A DNA stretch of 64,000 nucleotides, taken from contig OX381721.1 in NCBI GenBank assembly GCA_947462335.1, forward strand, positions 12,041,910 through 12,105,909. Direction: 5' to 3'. This document shows positions 22,255-35,190 of the stretch, piece by piece; the first letter of the stretch is position 1, and each line of letters begins with the position of its first letter. Under the pieces are notes generated by a model that was given only the letters and a program-made list of their open reading frames with translations, did no database searches and had not been told where the DNA came from. This DNA is from Harmothoe impar (taxonomy: Eukaryota > Annelida > Polychaeta > Phyllodocida > Polynoidae). The translations under genes and the position numbers were made by a program.

Positions 22255-25200
22255 ACACCCTGGAGTACCAAGCCTAGGGACACCTTTGTCACCAGGGGCA
22301 ATTATCAGTATTACCATGGCAACCTAGTGACACAATACCAATATGATACTTAGCTAGTGATGTAAGGTACGGTGCTCTGAGAGGCACTTCCCTGGGGGTT
22401 GTGGGTGGCATGCGCAGTGTAAAAGGTGTGCCAGTGTATGTGAGGCTTTAATGGAAGTACACATGTTTTGATGGGAGAGCACATTTGGGGCTTGGAGCAG
22501 GCTGCAGCATGTCATGCTACTTAAACTGAGGCTGTGAGTAGTAGATAGCAGGTAGGATTTACATAAGGGTATGTAAGAAATACGAAGACATAATGATTTG
22601 GATATGATATGTGCAATAAGGATGGCATGGGACATCATAGGGAGTACCATATAGATTGCTGATCTTAAGATTAAGCTCAAGACCTTCAGAATTTCAAACT
22701 AGTTTCGGGTTGAATGTGTTCCCCCTGGTTCTAAAGCATTATAGTCTCACCATGGGAACACACTACCAACAGATCACTGTGGACGGTGATAACACATGGG
22801 GAGAGCATGATATTATAGAGGGCGGAGGGTTGCAATATTCCAATGTTTAAATGTGTTCTGTTGAAAATAATATTATAGGTATCACTAGTCTTTACAATCA
22901 TCAACGTTCTAGAAAGGATGCATATGTTCCAATATTTTGAAGAGGGGAAACAGACTACCACACACAATCAAGGTTTACAACTGTCAAGCCACGGAAATCC
23001 TGCAATGAAAACTGCAGCTGTAGCCCTTTCCTTCCTCCATGTTAGGCATGATATAGCAAGTAGACAGACCCATATAAAAACATTAAAGTCCCTGCCAATT
23101 ACATGCAGAGATATTGTAGCAAATGAGCAGATCATAAAGCATAATCATTGCATATCATATGAGATCATAAGATATTATGGAAGCAATTTCATTCATAAAA
23201 CCACTAACAGTATAGAACTCTCAGACATTATAAATCATCTAGCAGGTAGTTTTACCACAGAGACCAGATCGGCATTACTTACCTCTTCCCTTTGATACTA
23301 CACTTGGGTAACTTTATCTTAATAAAATAAATGTCAGTTAATTGTAACAATTTAATGGGAAAAGTTAACATTGCTAATGCAATTGATAAAAGCAATGAAT
23401 TAAATCTGGAAGACTGTACCAATCCTAGAGGTGTATAACATTATATTAACATTAGGCAACTCCATTTCTGAGATAATGTTATTCACAGCAATACTCTAAT
23501 TGATATCAATTAGAGATAGCCAACTACTTCTATATTCAGGACCACCTAAGGTCTACTTGTCACTACTCATCTAATCAGCCCAACACCACACCCTGAGTTA
23601 GGGACTGCTATCTCGTGAAACCAGAGGTATTGGATATCCACGCTAGTTATAGTAAGTGATCACATGGATAAATAGATTTAAAAAAACTATTTGAATTAGG
23701 ATCATTAAAACAGGCCTAAAGTGAGACGGAAGTTGTCTTTATCAGCAACAGAACACTCAAAGAGGCTAGAGATTCCCTCTTTGAATTAGCATATCTAATC
23801 AGTTTAACCATGAAAATGGACCTGGCTTTTATGAGCAATTATATTTTTCCGATTTTCATTCTTGCATTGAGCAGTCTGAACTCTTTTACCCTAACTACTG
23901 GCTATACCTAATTATCTAGGAGACAGGTTGGGCTAGATTACATTACAATCATACATTTAGAACCTGCATAAAAAAATAAATAATAGCCATAGTTTTGTCC
24001 GGACAGGTAGTAACAAACATTGGACTTAATTGGAAGGCCTACATTGGTATTAATGAACCGCAGCTAAATCATGTTTAATGAACAATGGGGGGGCTGTTAG
24101 TACATTATATCTGGTAATTTCTGTCCTGCAGCTGTCACCTGTTGTTCTTATGTGAACACATATGCCTTTGATATGGTGGTGTCGGCTAAAAACCACACCA
24201 GAATTTAAAGGTTTGATTCCTAACAGGAAATTGTAACTCAATTACAACTTGGGATTGAGTATGTGAGCATTACCAGCTGTGATCCTGGCACTATAGTTAT
24301 AAATCTGTTACATAGACTTCACAGTATGAAATGTTAAAAGTGCATGAAATTATATCCCGGCTAATAATAGAGTGATATCAAAGCCAATGCTGATTTCATG
24401 AAAAATCTATAAACAGTATGTTCATAATTATGTATCTTACTAAAGTGTATCCCATCTTACTAATACGTAATACATAATGCTCCAGATAAATGCTGACAGG
24501 TATATGAATGGGTGTCGACGTATACTCATGTCTCAAAAAATGTACTCTTGTAATTTCAATGACATTCCCATCAGCCATGGAGATCTAGACTTACACACAC
24601 TATTCAGAATGTATACTTAAGAATCGATATACTCTTAACATTACCTACTATTATAAGAGTTCTGTGTTCATGCTAATAATTGGCATTTTTATATACTACT
24701 AAGGATGCAATATACAGAAAAGGACACTTGATTTCGATTGACTGATGCAAGGATACAAACTATTAACATTGTGCTTTTTCTTTCTGAGGTCGAAATGGTT
24801 TAACTGAGTTCCCTTCATGTAAACATGTACACATGACCCATACACAGGACGTAAATACAAATCCTCTCTTAAAGTTCGTACAAAGCCAAACGTCAGCATC
24901 CTACTACCCATGTGACCTTTGGCTTGTAGTTCACTAATCCAGGACTGTGTAGGCAGCTTAGTATGCCATCTGTAGCCAAAAGAGCAAAGGTAGGCCGCCC
25001 AAGGGGCCTTGAGGTCCTTTGAATTCATGATTCTGGGAGTGCCTTGGTTGAAGCCAGACTTCAGAGGCTGGGTGGGATGGCTTAGGCCGACATGTTGTGT
25101 GAAGCTGGGGTCTGAGAGGAGACTTACATTGTTTGTACTATGAGGATTTACCCACTGGGAGTGTAGAGAGGGGGTTATCATAGATCTATTATAAAGGTGG

Positions 25201-27280
25201 AGCGGGGTTCTTACAAACAAAGTTCTAACCCCTTTATACATGTATGAAGACCATCACAGATACACCATGGTACTGTACATCTGTAAAATCTAAGTACATG
25301 TACCATAATCAGCACCTGGGTGCTTATTAATTCCATACGAGCAGACAGAACATAGTTAGTGTAGCGTGCTGCCATGGATGGCAGTGGGAGATGACCATGG
25401 GGTAGAATAGCTCCCCATGGACTATACGTCTGGTTTCCAGGCAATCTGATAGTTTATACATTCCGTTCAGTTTTACCGCCTCCTCAACTAGGCCCCAGTC
25501 TCCGGGGGTTACAGATAGAAGCTCCTATACATAACATGCTCTTTGTGTCTGGCACATACCACGTATACGCAGGGGAGCAGGATTCGGTGAGATCCAGTAT
25601 ATCTGGGAACTAGCTGGGGTTCTGATATTAAAAACTTACGTCACCCGCAAGGCTGGACGAGCCCTTGTTGGCTGAGTCTCGATTGTCCTGGATATGTCAC
25701 CCTTAGGAGCTAGGCTCGATTTTGCCCTTGCTATATCTATATTTCATCACAGAGAAAGACTGCGAGACACACTAATAATGTAATGCATATCAAGTAATAT
25801 TATCATCACAATTCTCATATCGGTCTACGCCTACATACCCTTCAAAATGGACAAGTTTGCTTGCCTCAGCGTTGCTAAAGCTCAGTTGCAGATGCTACAC
25901 ATCCTTAATATTAAATTCCCCCAGCAGATGAGACATGGGATGTGGACTGTTGACATAAGGCATAGACTTAGCGGCAAACACAGAGATTAAGAAATATTTC
26001 CCTTCTCCGTGCACTTTATTCCCAAATTTAAGTCTTGGTGATACTAAGCTGATCCTAATTATAAAAAAGCTTACATCGACCAGGCCAATTAAAGTTCTGC
26101 TTTCCGTATAAAAGGTGTACTGTAGATCTAATTACTGTACATCTCCCTTCTGTTTGCTGCAGACATAGGCGGTGTTATGTGGATATAAAACAGGATTTAT
26201 GTCAGAGTCTGGACGCCCACACACAGCTTGGTTACATAACCATAAATAGAGCTGATATAGTATAAAATCACAGACAGTATGGTAACTCTATCACTAGGCA
26301 TACTACATTATAGCATACAGAACAATAAGTTAGTTTTTATTGGCTCATGTATTTTACTTTAGATATATTGAACCATGGCAGCACGATGCACAGATTTGTC
26401 TATCAACTTGATAGTATACTGTTCAGGCATCTTTTAGTTAATTTAGAAAGTAATTGTTGGAATTGTTAATTGAAAGATGATATCCCATGAGATATCCCCC
26501 TCCCCTGTGTGATATCGTGTGACGTCCCGTATGCTAGAGAAGAGAACACACCAAAATGCCCTTTCTAAAGCCGTGAGATTAAAAACTTATCTCATAAATA
26601 AGTTACATTGGACAAATATTAGGGCAGCCTAAAGCTCAGACGGCCAACTTTAAACATCGGGCGTAACTGTAAATGTCCCCTCTCAAGAAAGCCCCTCACT
26701 TCGACCCTGTTTCAATGAGGAAACATTCTATAGGTGGATCCCATGAATGGAGGCAGGGGGTAATTAGGGCTTGTATAGGACTGTCCCTAATTCTGGGTGC
26801 GTCTCATACGAGGGTTATCAGGTTGGGCTTAGGTTAGGCGAGAATTTAGGAAAAGCAAAAAAAGAAAACATGCAGAATTGCAAACTTGTGATCCCCACAT
26901 CAACCACAAAAAACAGGCTAGGTGACTAACAGAGCTCAGTGGCTGGAATCGGTTTACAATTCGTGGGGATGCAGGACAGGGACACTGTGTCAATAAGTAA
27001 GGGCAGACTCTTCAAGTTATTTGAATTTAGGATATTTCTGAAAATGATCAAAGCATAAGAAAAGGTGAGGTTGAGTTACGCCTCTTTCTTCCCACTCCTA
27101 ATAGGAGCAGACATTTATGGTTGGGGGTATGGTGTTGTTAAGGGTCATTATGATAAATTGGCGGATAAGATTGGCTTAGTGAGGAACAGTTCCTCAGAGA
27201 CATTAATAATTGACAGGAGTCTCTGGGGTGGAAAGGGGTACACCATTCATGGTGACATAAACGTACAAAGGAGGACCACA
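22255..27280. repeat. Decayed tandem array, unit 3
   Basis: Shared blocks are 22255-22530, 23000-23200, 24911-25155, 25350-25640, 26080-26200, 26870-27050 and 27050-27260. The minus-strand frame at 24699-25241 (180 codons) shares about 40 residues with the frame at 17389-17580, but the third copy near 8530 has lost that frame, so it is not supported as a gene. Some blocks of unit 2 (14535-14890, 15641-16540) were not found here. Confidence 0.75.
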
Positions 27281-27487
27281 GGCTCAGTTTCTCCTGGAGT
27301 ACTTCTCTTGATAATATCAAGGTATATTATACAGAACCGTTAATGAGTATATTAAGTGATAAATCATCTTAGTCGTGCACTTCTATGGGAAACTGTGATA
27401 AACACAAAGTTCACACATCTTCTACCCTATGTATATCAAATTACCCCACATTAAGGGGATACTTTCATAACTACTGGTTGGTGAAGT

Positions 27488-28021
27488 TGTATGATGTAGA
27501 CTGGGTGGGGGAGGATGTATGATGTAGGCTGGGTGGGGAGGGATTAAGGCTTGATGAGGAAGGGTGTCTGCTGTAGGCTGGGTGGGGAGGGTGTATGCTG
27601 TAGGCTGGGTGGCGAGGGTGTATGTTGTAGGCTGGGTGTATGATGTAGGCCGGATGGGAGGGGAATAAGACTTGGTGGGGAGGGTGTATGATGTAGGCTG
27701 GTGGAAGAGGATTAAGGCTGGATGGGAGGGTTATGCTGTAGGCTGGATGGGAGGGTGTCTGCTGTAGGCTGGATGGGAGGGTGTATGCTGTAGGCTGGAT
27801 GGGAGGGTGTATGCTGTAGGCTGGATGGGAGGGTGTCTGCTGTAGGCTGGATGGGAGGGTGTATGCTGTAGGCTGGATGGGAGGGTGTATGCTGTAGGCT
27901 GGATGGGAGGGTGTATGCTGTAGGCTGGATGGGAGGGTTATGCTGTAGGCTGGATGGGAGGGTGTATGCTGTAGGCTGGGTGGAGGGTGTATGCTGTAGG
28001 CTGGGTGGGGAGGAGGGTGCA
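27488..28021. repeat. Minisatellite, about 26-bp unit
   Basis: Tandem copies of GGCTGGATGGGAGGGTGTAT plus GCTGTA. The 3' half (27715-27990) has about ten near-identical units; the 5' half is degenerate, with units around 30 bp (GTAGGCTGGGTGGGGAGG). The overlapping minus-strand frames (27471-28034 and 27712-28113) are repeat translations, not proteins. Confidence 0.9.
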
Positions 28022-28359
28022 GGATAATGCGCAAATCGCCTCCTCTTCGGTTTACTGTGTGTAGGATCTAAATCAGTAAATGTAATTGTGTCCCATTTTG
28101 ATATGTATACCACATCACCTCATATTTAATACTTTTAAGTACAGGAATCACTGTATTCATGCCTCCTATGGAATATGTGCTTTATTTCATGGCGGATACA
28201 ATGATCACTATGCTTAAGTACTAGAAATCCCGTATCCCATGCCCCCCATGGGATACAATGTTCCTGTATCACATGGCCTATGACATCATAATTTGTTCAA
28301 ATTCTTATGGCCATTTATATGCAATTTAACATATTTTTAAGGTTAAAAACCATGCAATA

Positions 28360-28516
28360 AAGGCAAAGGCCCATGGTCAGAGAATTTTTGGTATCGTTCC
28401 CCCCTCGGTGGGGCTGGGGCGCATCCCACTCAGTCTGCGGCTTCGTGGGATACTGCCCCAGCCCCACCTCGGGGGGAACGATACCAAAATATCCTCTGGC
28501 CATGGGCCTTTGTCTA
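28360..28516. mobile_element. Foldback element, about 70-bp arms
   Basis: The left arm (28360-28430: AAGGCCCATGG...GGTATCGTTCCCCCC...GGGGCTGGGGC) and right arm (28445-28516) are inverted at roughly 88 percent identity around a loop of about 14 bases. It is a strong hairpin in DNA or RNA. A smaller perfect hairpin, GTATCCCATG-CCCC-CATGGGATAC, lies nearby at about 28229-28252. No clean target duplication was identified. Confidence 0.7.
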
Positions 28517-28559
28517 TGTATTCCATGGCCTAAATCGTTGTTTAATCGTTTCACCCTGG

Positions 28560-30640
28560 CTCGTATCACACCAACCCTATAACCTTATGTGATACGATCC
28601 AGGTCAATGTACATAGACTGCCCTGTCATGGGCTTTGGTCCACAATCATTTGGAAATTACCTTTCATGTAGGCCATTTGGAAATTTATTTACAAATGTAG
28701 AAAGAGCAGCACCAGGGATAGTGTGCAATTCCTTCTCTCTCACTGAAAGCTCAGTTCAAGATTTTACGTCCATGATATTGGATTCTCATGTTGACTACAT
28801 GTTTCCGGTTTTATGCCCAGCCTGTTGGGGGCCATAGAAGTGACATTAAAAGGGACGACTTGATGTTGGACATGGGACCACAGGGCATAGAAATGGCAGC
28901 AAACAAGCACGCTACAGACACAGTGACGACAAGCATTAGATAAACATAGGACTTTACTGACATTCCCCTAGATTATTTCTGACCTTTCATGTAGGTTTGT
29001 TTTTTGTTATGGTTACCACCATATATAATGTCTATTTTCTGAAAGGTGATGCTTTTTCTTTGGCAAAGACCACGAAAAGCTATTGCAATGTTATAAAATT
29101 GTATTCAATTTTGGTGGCAGGATTTACCTGAGATGTCTATTAAATTTTCATTATCCTCCTACTTTCATATTGATGTGTGTAATTCTTGATGAGAAACTCA
29201 GCTATAAGGAAAGTAATAATATCATGTCAGTCACATAAGGAAACATAGACAAATATTCCCATGGGTGGACTAATAATATTATTGACTGTTAAATTACAAA
29301 CACCGTAATGATGACCATTTACAGAAGCTGATATGCAAAATTCCCTTGGAAATATTGAACATCTTATCAATATGAATATTATACTTACACAAAACAATTA
29401 TGCAAAAGCTTGGTTGGATGTGCCAATTAAAAGTCTTATTTACATTCAAAGTATGTCTGTAGATTTAATTAAAACTGTGTATGCCCCTTTAATTACTGCA
29501 GACTGAAGTTTAGGCTACGTGGATATAAAACGGTATTTATATCAAGTCTAGACACCACCCAGAGCTATGTAAAGTCACCTTGGGTATAGTAGTCCAACAG
29601 TGTCATATGGTACTATGCATTGAATAGCAGACAGCACATTTCATATCGGCATGACGCTTTGATGGCCCATTTTAAAGCTAGGTTGTATTCAGTGGCTGAG
29701 CTGTAAAATAAACCTTTCTCACTCAGCAGGCTTGTACCTCAACGTTGCCTGCTTCAAATAAGTTTGAGGGGGAGAGAAAGGACCTGGCATTGCCTACCTT
29801 ACCATTGAAATATGGTGGTGGATTCAAAAGAGGGTCAGCCTTGAATAAGCTTCAGGATTATGGGTACACCCTCAGAAAAGTGAGAGTCATTGTCGCTAAA
29901 ACTACCCTCACCTGAGAGTCAGGCAGTGCCTGAGTTTTAGCGACAATGACTCTCACTTTTCTGTGTGTGTAGGGTAGAGATATAAGGAAGTGGCCAAGGC
30001 AAGGAATGTGCTGATCTCTGGGAGGTAGAGTGAATTAGTCCCTCATGCATTCTTAAAGGCTATGTGAGCTGTCCCCTTTGACCAATCCCCTGTCATTAAG
30101 GGTAATCCACTTTGAGCTGAGAGCCGGTTTACTCAAGGCCTTATCCCCAACCTGAAAGTCAAAATTGGAAAGAAAAAAAAACTAGACGGTAAGGTTTCTT
30201 CAAATTAGCAGAGAAGTACAAAAGTAGGTCTAAAGTGCCCATGAAGTCCCCAACAAAGACCTTGTTTGGTAACTACATGCCACAGAGATATTGTTCAGAA
30301 GGAGAATGCATTGCAGAATGATAAATGGCGGCTGTAAATGCTACAATCTAGTTATGACACATGGCGATGCAGGCCAGAGATATCCTGTTAATGAATATGG
30401 GGAAATTAGGTAATCACAAAGAGATGTGGGAGTCAGTGGGTTACACCTCCCCTTCTCCACTGCTAATGAAGGCAGACATTTATGACTGTGGAAAGAATGC
30501 TGTTAAGGGATGATAGAAAACACTGGCTTCGTGTGAAACATATCCTCAGAGACATTATTAATGTACAGCATGGTCTCATTAAGACAATGTTTCACATGTA
30601 TGGTACCATAAACGTACCCAGGAGGGTCTGCGGCTTGGGC
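28560..30640. repeat. Decayed tandem array, unit 4 (partial)
   Basis: This retains only the downstream half of the unit: 28740-28880, 29420-29580, 29640-29750, 30000-30420 and 30413-30640. It is interrupted by a foldback element at 29868-29972. Confidence 0.7.
29868..29972. mobile_element. Tc1-like foldback MITE, copy 1
   Basis: The inverted arms AGAAAAGTGAGAGTCATTGT and its complement extend through CGCTAAAAC, with outer ends CACCCTCAG and CTGTGTGTG bounded by TA on both sides. It sits in array unit 4; unit 5 (near 33600) has TATGGATAG at the equivalent place without the insert, consistent with a TA target. Related copies lie at 60346-60450, 60728-60805 and 50683-50735. Confidence 0.75.
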
Positions 30641-31199
30641 ATTTAACCTACTGTGAACATATGTATTTTTGTGCTGAACATATTTTCGCGAATTTTGCGA
30701 AAATATGTACAGAGCAAATTTCTACTTGGAGTTAATATTATGCTATATCTCTCTGATTGGAACCTTGATTGGAACCTTGGAGGTCATACTGTCTTATATT
30801 GTATATACCAGATGCCACTGAACCTGTATCGTAACACACCCATCTTCCTGTTTGCAGGAGGTCGAAAACGTTACCGTAAATAATTATGTTCATACTATGT
30901 ATGAGATCAAAATCAGACATCATATATCAACATCTGGTTATGCAAATATCTCATCTTTGAATACATAATATGCTGTACTTTAGAAAATCACTATGTGGAA
31001 TAAAATGCTTTATAAATACAGAAATGTTCATTGAAACAGATATAAAGGGACTAACACGGCACAGTACAATATTGTTTCCAAACTAATTATTAGTTGACCA
31101 GGTAACTAGATCAAAAGAGTCAATATCATCATGGTTACCTCATACTCTGGCTCGCTAATTTGAATCAGATTCACACATAGCCATTAAAAATATCACTTC

Positions 31200-34100
31200 A
31201 AATATCGTTGTAATGAACATTTGAAATGACGCATGGTTCTACCATAGTTACTTTTTATTTGCTGCACCACATTGACTGTCATACTTGATTCATTTCCACA
31301 TTCACTTTACTTTGGAAGCCCATTAATATAATCACTGGGATGAAGTGTAGGGGAAATACTCAATAACCCCAAAGCTCTATGTGTTTATGAAGTCATCCAA
31401 AGACAAAAGAGCTGCAATACGTACCTTTCTGACAAAATCATAAACATTTTAAAAACTAATTCTGGTTGTTGCAGGGCTTTACAAAGACTTTACAAAGACC
31501 TATTGAGGCAGAACCATTAATCATCAACCATTTCCATACTGATCAAACAAGCTGCAGATAGGGGATCAGTTTGGGGTAGAAGAAGCAATTAAAGCTCATG
31601 AAAGGACTGGCGCTACATACAGAGAGAGCTGGAGGTGGCTAGACAGTTGGTGTAGATTAGAACTAAGAGTAATTGGTGCTGCATGATGAAGTAGGTTTGG
31701 CTACTGCCTCGGCTATGGAGGGCCACAGTGGTCATAATTGTATACCATTCTTCTTTGATAACCCAACACCGCTGGAGACAGCATAGGCATAGTCTCAAGG
31801 ATTAGATCCTGAAGGCATATTGTACTAAAACCTGAGGGAGATGAGCTCTTTTGTATATTTGACCCCACTGACATAGGAGGTGTCTCCTCCTGGCCCTCAA
31901 GCTTTAGACTCTCAACACAGGAATGCAGGAGCATTCTTGGAGAAAGACCTATGGCAGTGGCAATATTATAATAGTCCCTATTGTATGAAGAAAGAATCTC
32001 TTACCCTATTCAGATATAGGTCCCACATAAAAATGTATGCAAAATGGATCGGTTGTCTATGACTCGGAAGCATATATATTTTCAGAAAGTGAACTGTATC
32101 ATCACGGGTATCATGCATTTAAGACTGCAGATCCATGTGTTGAATATATTATAGCAATTTGATCGAGTCACATATAAGATATATTCCAATCCCTGCTGAT
32201 TTTATGGTTGGATATTGCAGCTGTGGCATGATCTGCGAAAAGGGCCATTAGTGCAGGGTGCACTAAGTGTTTTTTCCCATTACATGTCACTTTTTTTTAA
32301 TGATCGGGATACAAACCAAATTTCATACACATCACAGTGGAAGATCATGAGATTATGGAGGCAATTTTAATTCCTGCAGGCACTGTATGAATCAGATAAC
32401 AAAATCAGACACCATAACACATACACAGACACTGTGTTTCCAGCTGACAACCATCACTTAACAAGAAGATGGTGATAGCCATAGCCTGGCAGCATACAGA
32501 CAGGGTAACCAAAGTGTGTCATGTCCATAACCAGAGAATGGTGACTGGGGGGAGGTAAAGCATTTATAATCTCTGAGAAGAGCAACAGAACAGTGCATGT
32601 TTTCTTCTGATTACATGGTGAATTACAGTTACTATAATTTTAAAGACTGGAATCGCTGTATTAAATGCCCCCATGGAATATAAGGCAGCAGTTTTCCCTA
32701 ACCTGTGATGTCACTAAATTAAAGATATTTACACACATTTTAGTCCTATTTATGAAAGGGCCCGCTCAAGGGTGGGTGTTCATATTATCTTTCACTCATA
32801 GCAGACTCGGTCTATGACCTTAGGTGAAATAATGATTTAAAAAAATGTCCATGTTACAAAATTCTATCACATTAAGGCTGCAATGTAAACTCAACCCAAC
32901 TATTTCATTGTGATCTTACCTGCATTTTGAGATGGGAAATACTTAACGAAACACTCACCTAAAAGGAAAAGCATACATGGCAGTTAGGGCATGAATTTCA
33001 ATTCGTGTTAATGGTTCAATAATGCAAAATATGCCTATATTATGTTCTCAATAATGCATGGCCATAACATTGATTCAATCAATGATTTCTATTGATTGAT
33101 ATTAATAATCACTATTATTATTGACAATAAAGTACACCAGACTCTAGAGCCATACTTGGAGGCCCTTTTCAAAGTCTTGAAATATTAAACAGACATTGCA
33201 GAAATTGGCTCATATTTACTAAATGGCACAGGTACTAGGCGACATGACACCTTGATGGCCCATTTTAAAAGCGGGTTGTATTTAGTGGCTTAACTGTAAA
33301 AAACCCACTCTCCCACACAGCAGCCTTTTACCTCAACTCTGCCGCAATGTAGATATATAATTATCCTCTATGAGGTGGGGAGCAAAGAACTGATAACGGG
33401 TTAATTCATTTACCTACTAAAAGCACCATACACTGCTATCCTCTATTCACAAAGAATAGTCCCTTAGACTATGTTCTATTTCTACTTCCTACCTCTGATA
33501 TCTTTTACAGACTGGTTACTTTCCCTTCCCGTCAAAGGGGTTGGAAAGGTTTAATGAAAATGAAATGAGAAACATCCATCAAAAGGTGCAATGGACGGAA
33601 TCTGTATATTTCTGATGTGAACAGATAGGTATGGATAGAAATGTGAGGAAGTGGTCAGAGCAAGGACCGTGATCTCTAGGAGGTAGAGTGAAATAGTCCC
33701 TCATGTATTTGAAGCTCTTGTGAGCTGTCCCCATTGACCAATACCCCTACCATTAAAGGCAATCCACTTTGAGCTAAGAGGCAGTTTACTCAAGGCTTTA
33801 TCCCAAAGCTGAAAGTCTGAATTAGAAAGAATAAAAAGTCAGACTCTAAGATTTCTTTAGTTCAGCAGAAGCTTGTACAGAAGTAGGTCTGCAGTGCCTC
33901 TGAAATCCCCATTAATGAGCAGGCTTGGTAACTGCATGACATAAAAAGCAGAAAGAAAACAAATAAGAAAGAGAAATAGTTGCTTTGAATGCTACAATTA
34001 AGTTATGACTATGCGGATGCAGAGCAGAAATATTTTGTTAGTGAATGTGCAGATATTAAAGGTAATCATAGTTAGAAATTACAATAAAGACCTGGTTCTG

Positions 34101-34340
34101 AAACTCATCTTAGCATGAGGAGAAGTGGGAGTCAGTGGGTTACACTTCCCCTTATCCATTGCTAACCAAGGCAGACATTCATGACTGTGGGTAGAGTGCC
34201 ATAAAGGGGTGATAGAAAACGTCAGCTTGCTGAGGAACATTATCCTCAGAGGCATTATTAATGTAGAGAATGTTCTGGTAGAGGAAAGGTTTCACCATGC
34301 ATGGTGTCGTAAAGGTTCACATAAGGGTTTGGGGCTTGAT
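31200..34340. repeat. Decayed tandem array, unit 5
   Basis: Blocks 31215-31400, 31500-31580, 31680-31880, 32120-32420, 32500-32600, 33160-33350, 33660-34100 and 34100-34330. The stretch 31200-31900 is especially close to 35805-36540 of unit 6, so units 5 and 6 probably separated most recently. Confidence 0.75.
32223..32290. mobile_element. 68-bp mini-MITE, copy 1
   Basis: GTGGCATGATCTGCGAAAAG at the left faces TTTTCCCATTACATGTCAC at the right. The same element type is at 35920-35988 with better arms. Units 2, 3 and 6 have uninterrupted sequence at the equivalent site (GATATTGTAGCAAATGAGC), so this is an insertion specific to unit 5. Confidence 0.7.
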
Positions 34341-35190
34341 GGTTTAAAGTATCATAGGATATCAGTTATTTGATATATTATAAGAATCAGAGCGAGAAGA
34401 ACCTGACGAAATACACCAAAATAGCAAGAGATATGCGAAATATTAGAGAGACTCAGGATCTCAAACTCTTTCTCATGTGATATCTCTCCGATCATATCAT
34501 TGACATTCAATCTTTGACACTGGAATATTTATTATTTCACACGCCCATTTTCAAGTACCTTTGTAATTATAAGAAATGACCGTAGCTTGGCTTCAAGGGG
34601 TTTCAGGGGGATTCAATATCTATGAAATGGGGATAGGGTATATTCCCCCTGAGTCGGACACATACCCTGAGACGGACAGTGGCATTTGAGGTTATACATG
34701 TACCCTACTACATTCTTCTAGTGTTTTTTGGAAAGAAAAACACTTAAACTTTACTACTGTTCACAAATAGAGGGCTTAAAATGCTTGAATAACCACAAAA
34801 TCAGGTGTCCGTCTTAAGGTATGTGTCCGACTCCAGGTGAATCTACCCTACATTGATACCTATGACACTAATGACATCTCTAGTATAATGTAAATACAGT
34901 AGTTATTCTAAAATAAACCTTACTTGTCATCACTTAAGCTGAGTTTCAATGATAGATATAGGTATACGAAAAAATTAAATGGCCACCTTGTGACAGATGA
35001 TAGTGTTCTAACTACATAATCATGTCATGAGAGTATCCAGTAGATAAAGTCTGCCTGTCTATCTAGCATGTATACCATTGTCATATCTGACACATCTAGT
35101 ATAAAGCCTTATCCTATGACAAAGAAGTCACAACTGATACTCACACCTTTATAGATCTCCTTTTACATGTCACTCCTGAGGGCATTGGCC
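34341..35190. other. Spacer between units 5 and 6
   Basis: No gene, repeat or matching block was recognised. Confidence 0.4.

Noticed and set aside
27471..28113. 187- and 133-codon minus-strand frames
   Set aside because: Periodic HPAYSI-type text comes from the 26-bp minisatellite in two frames.
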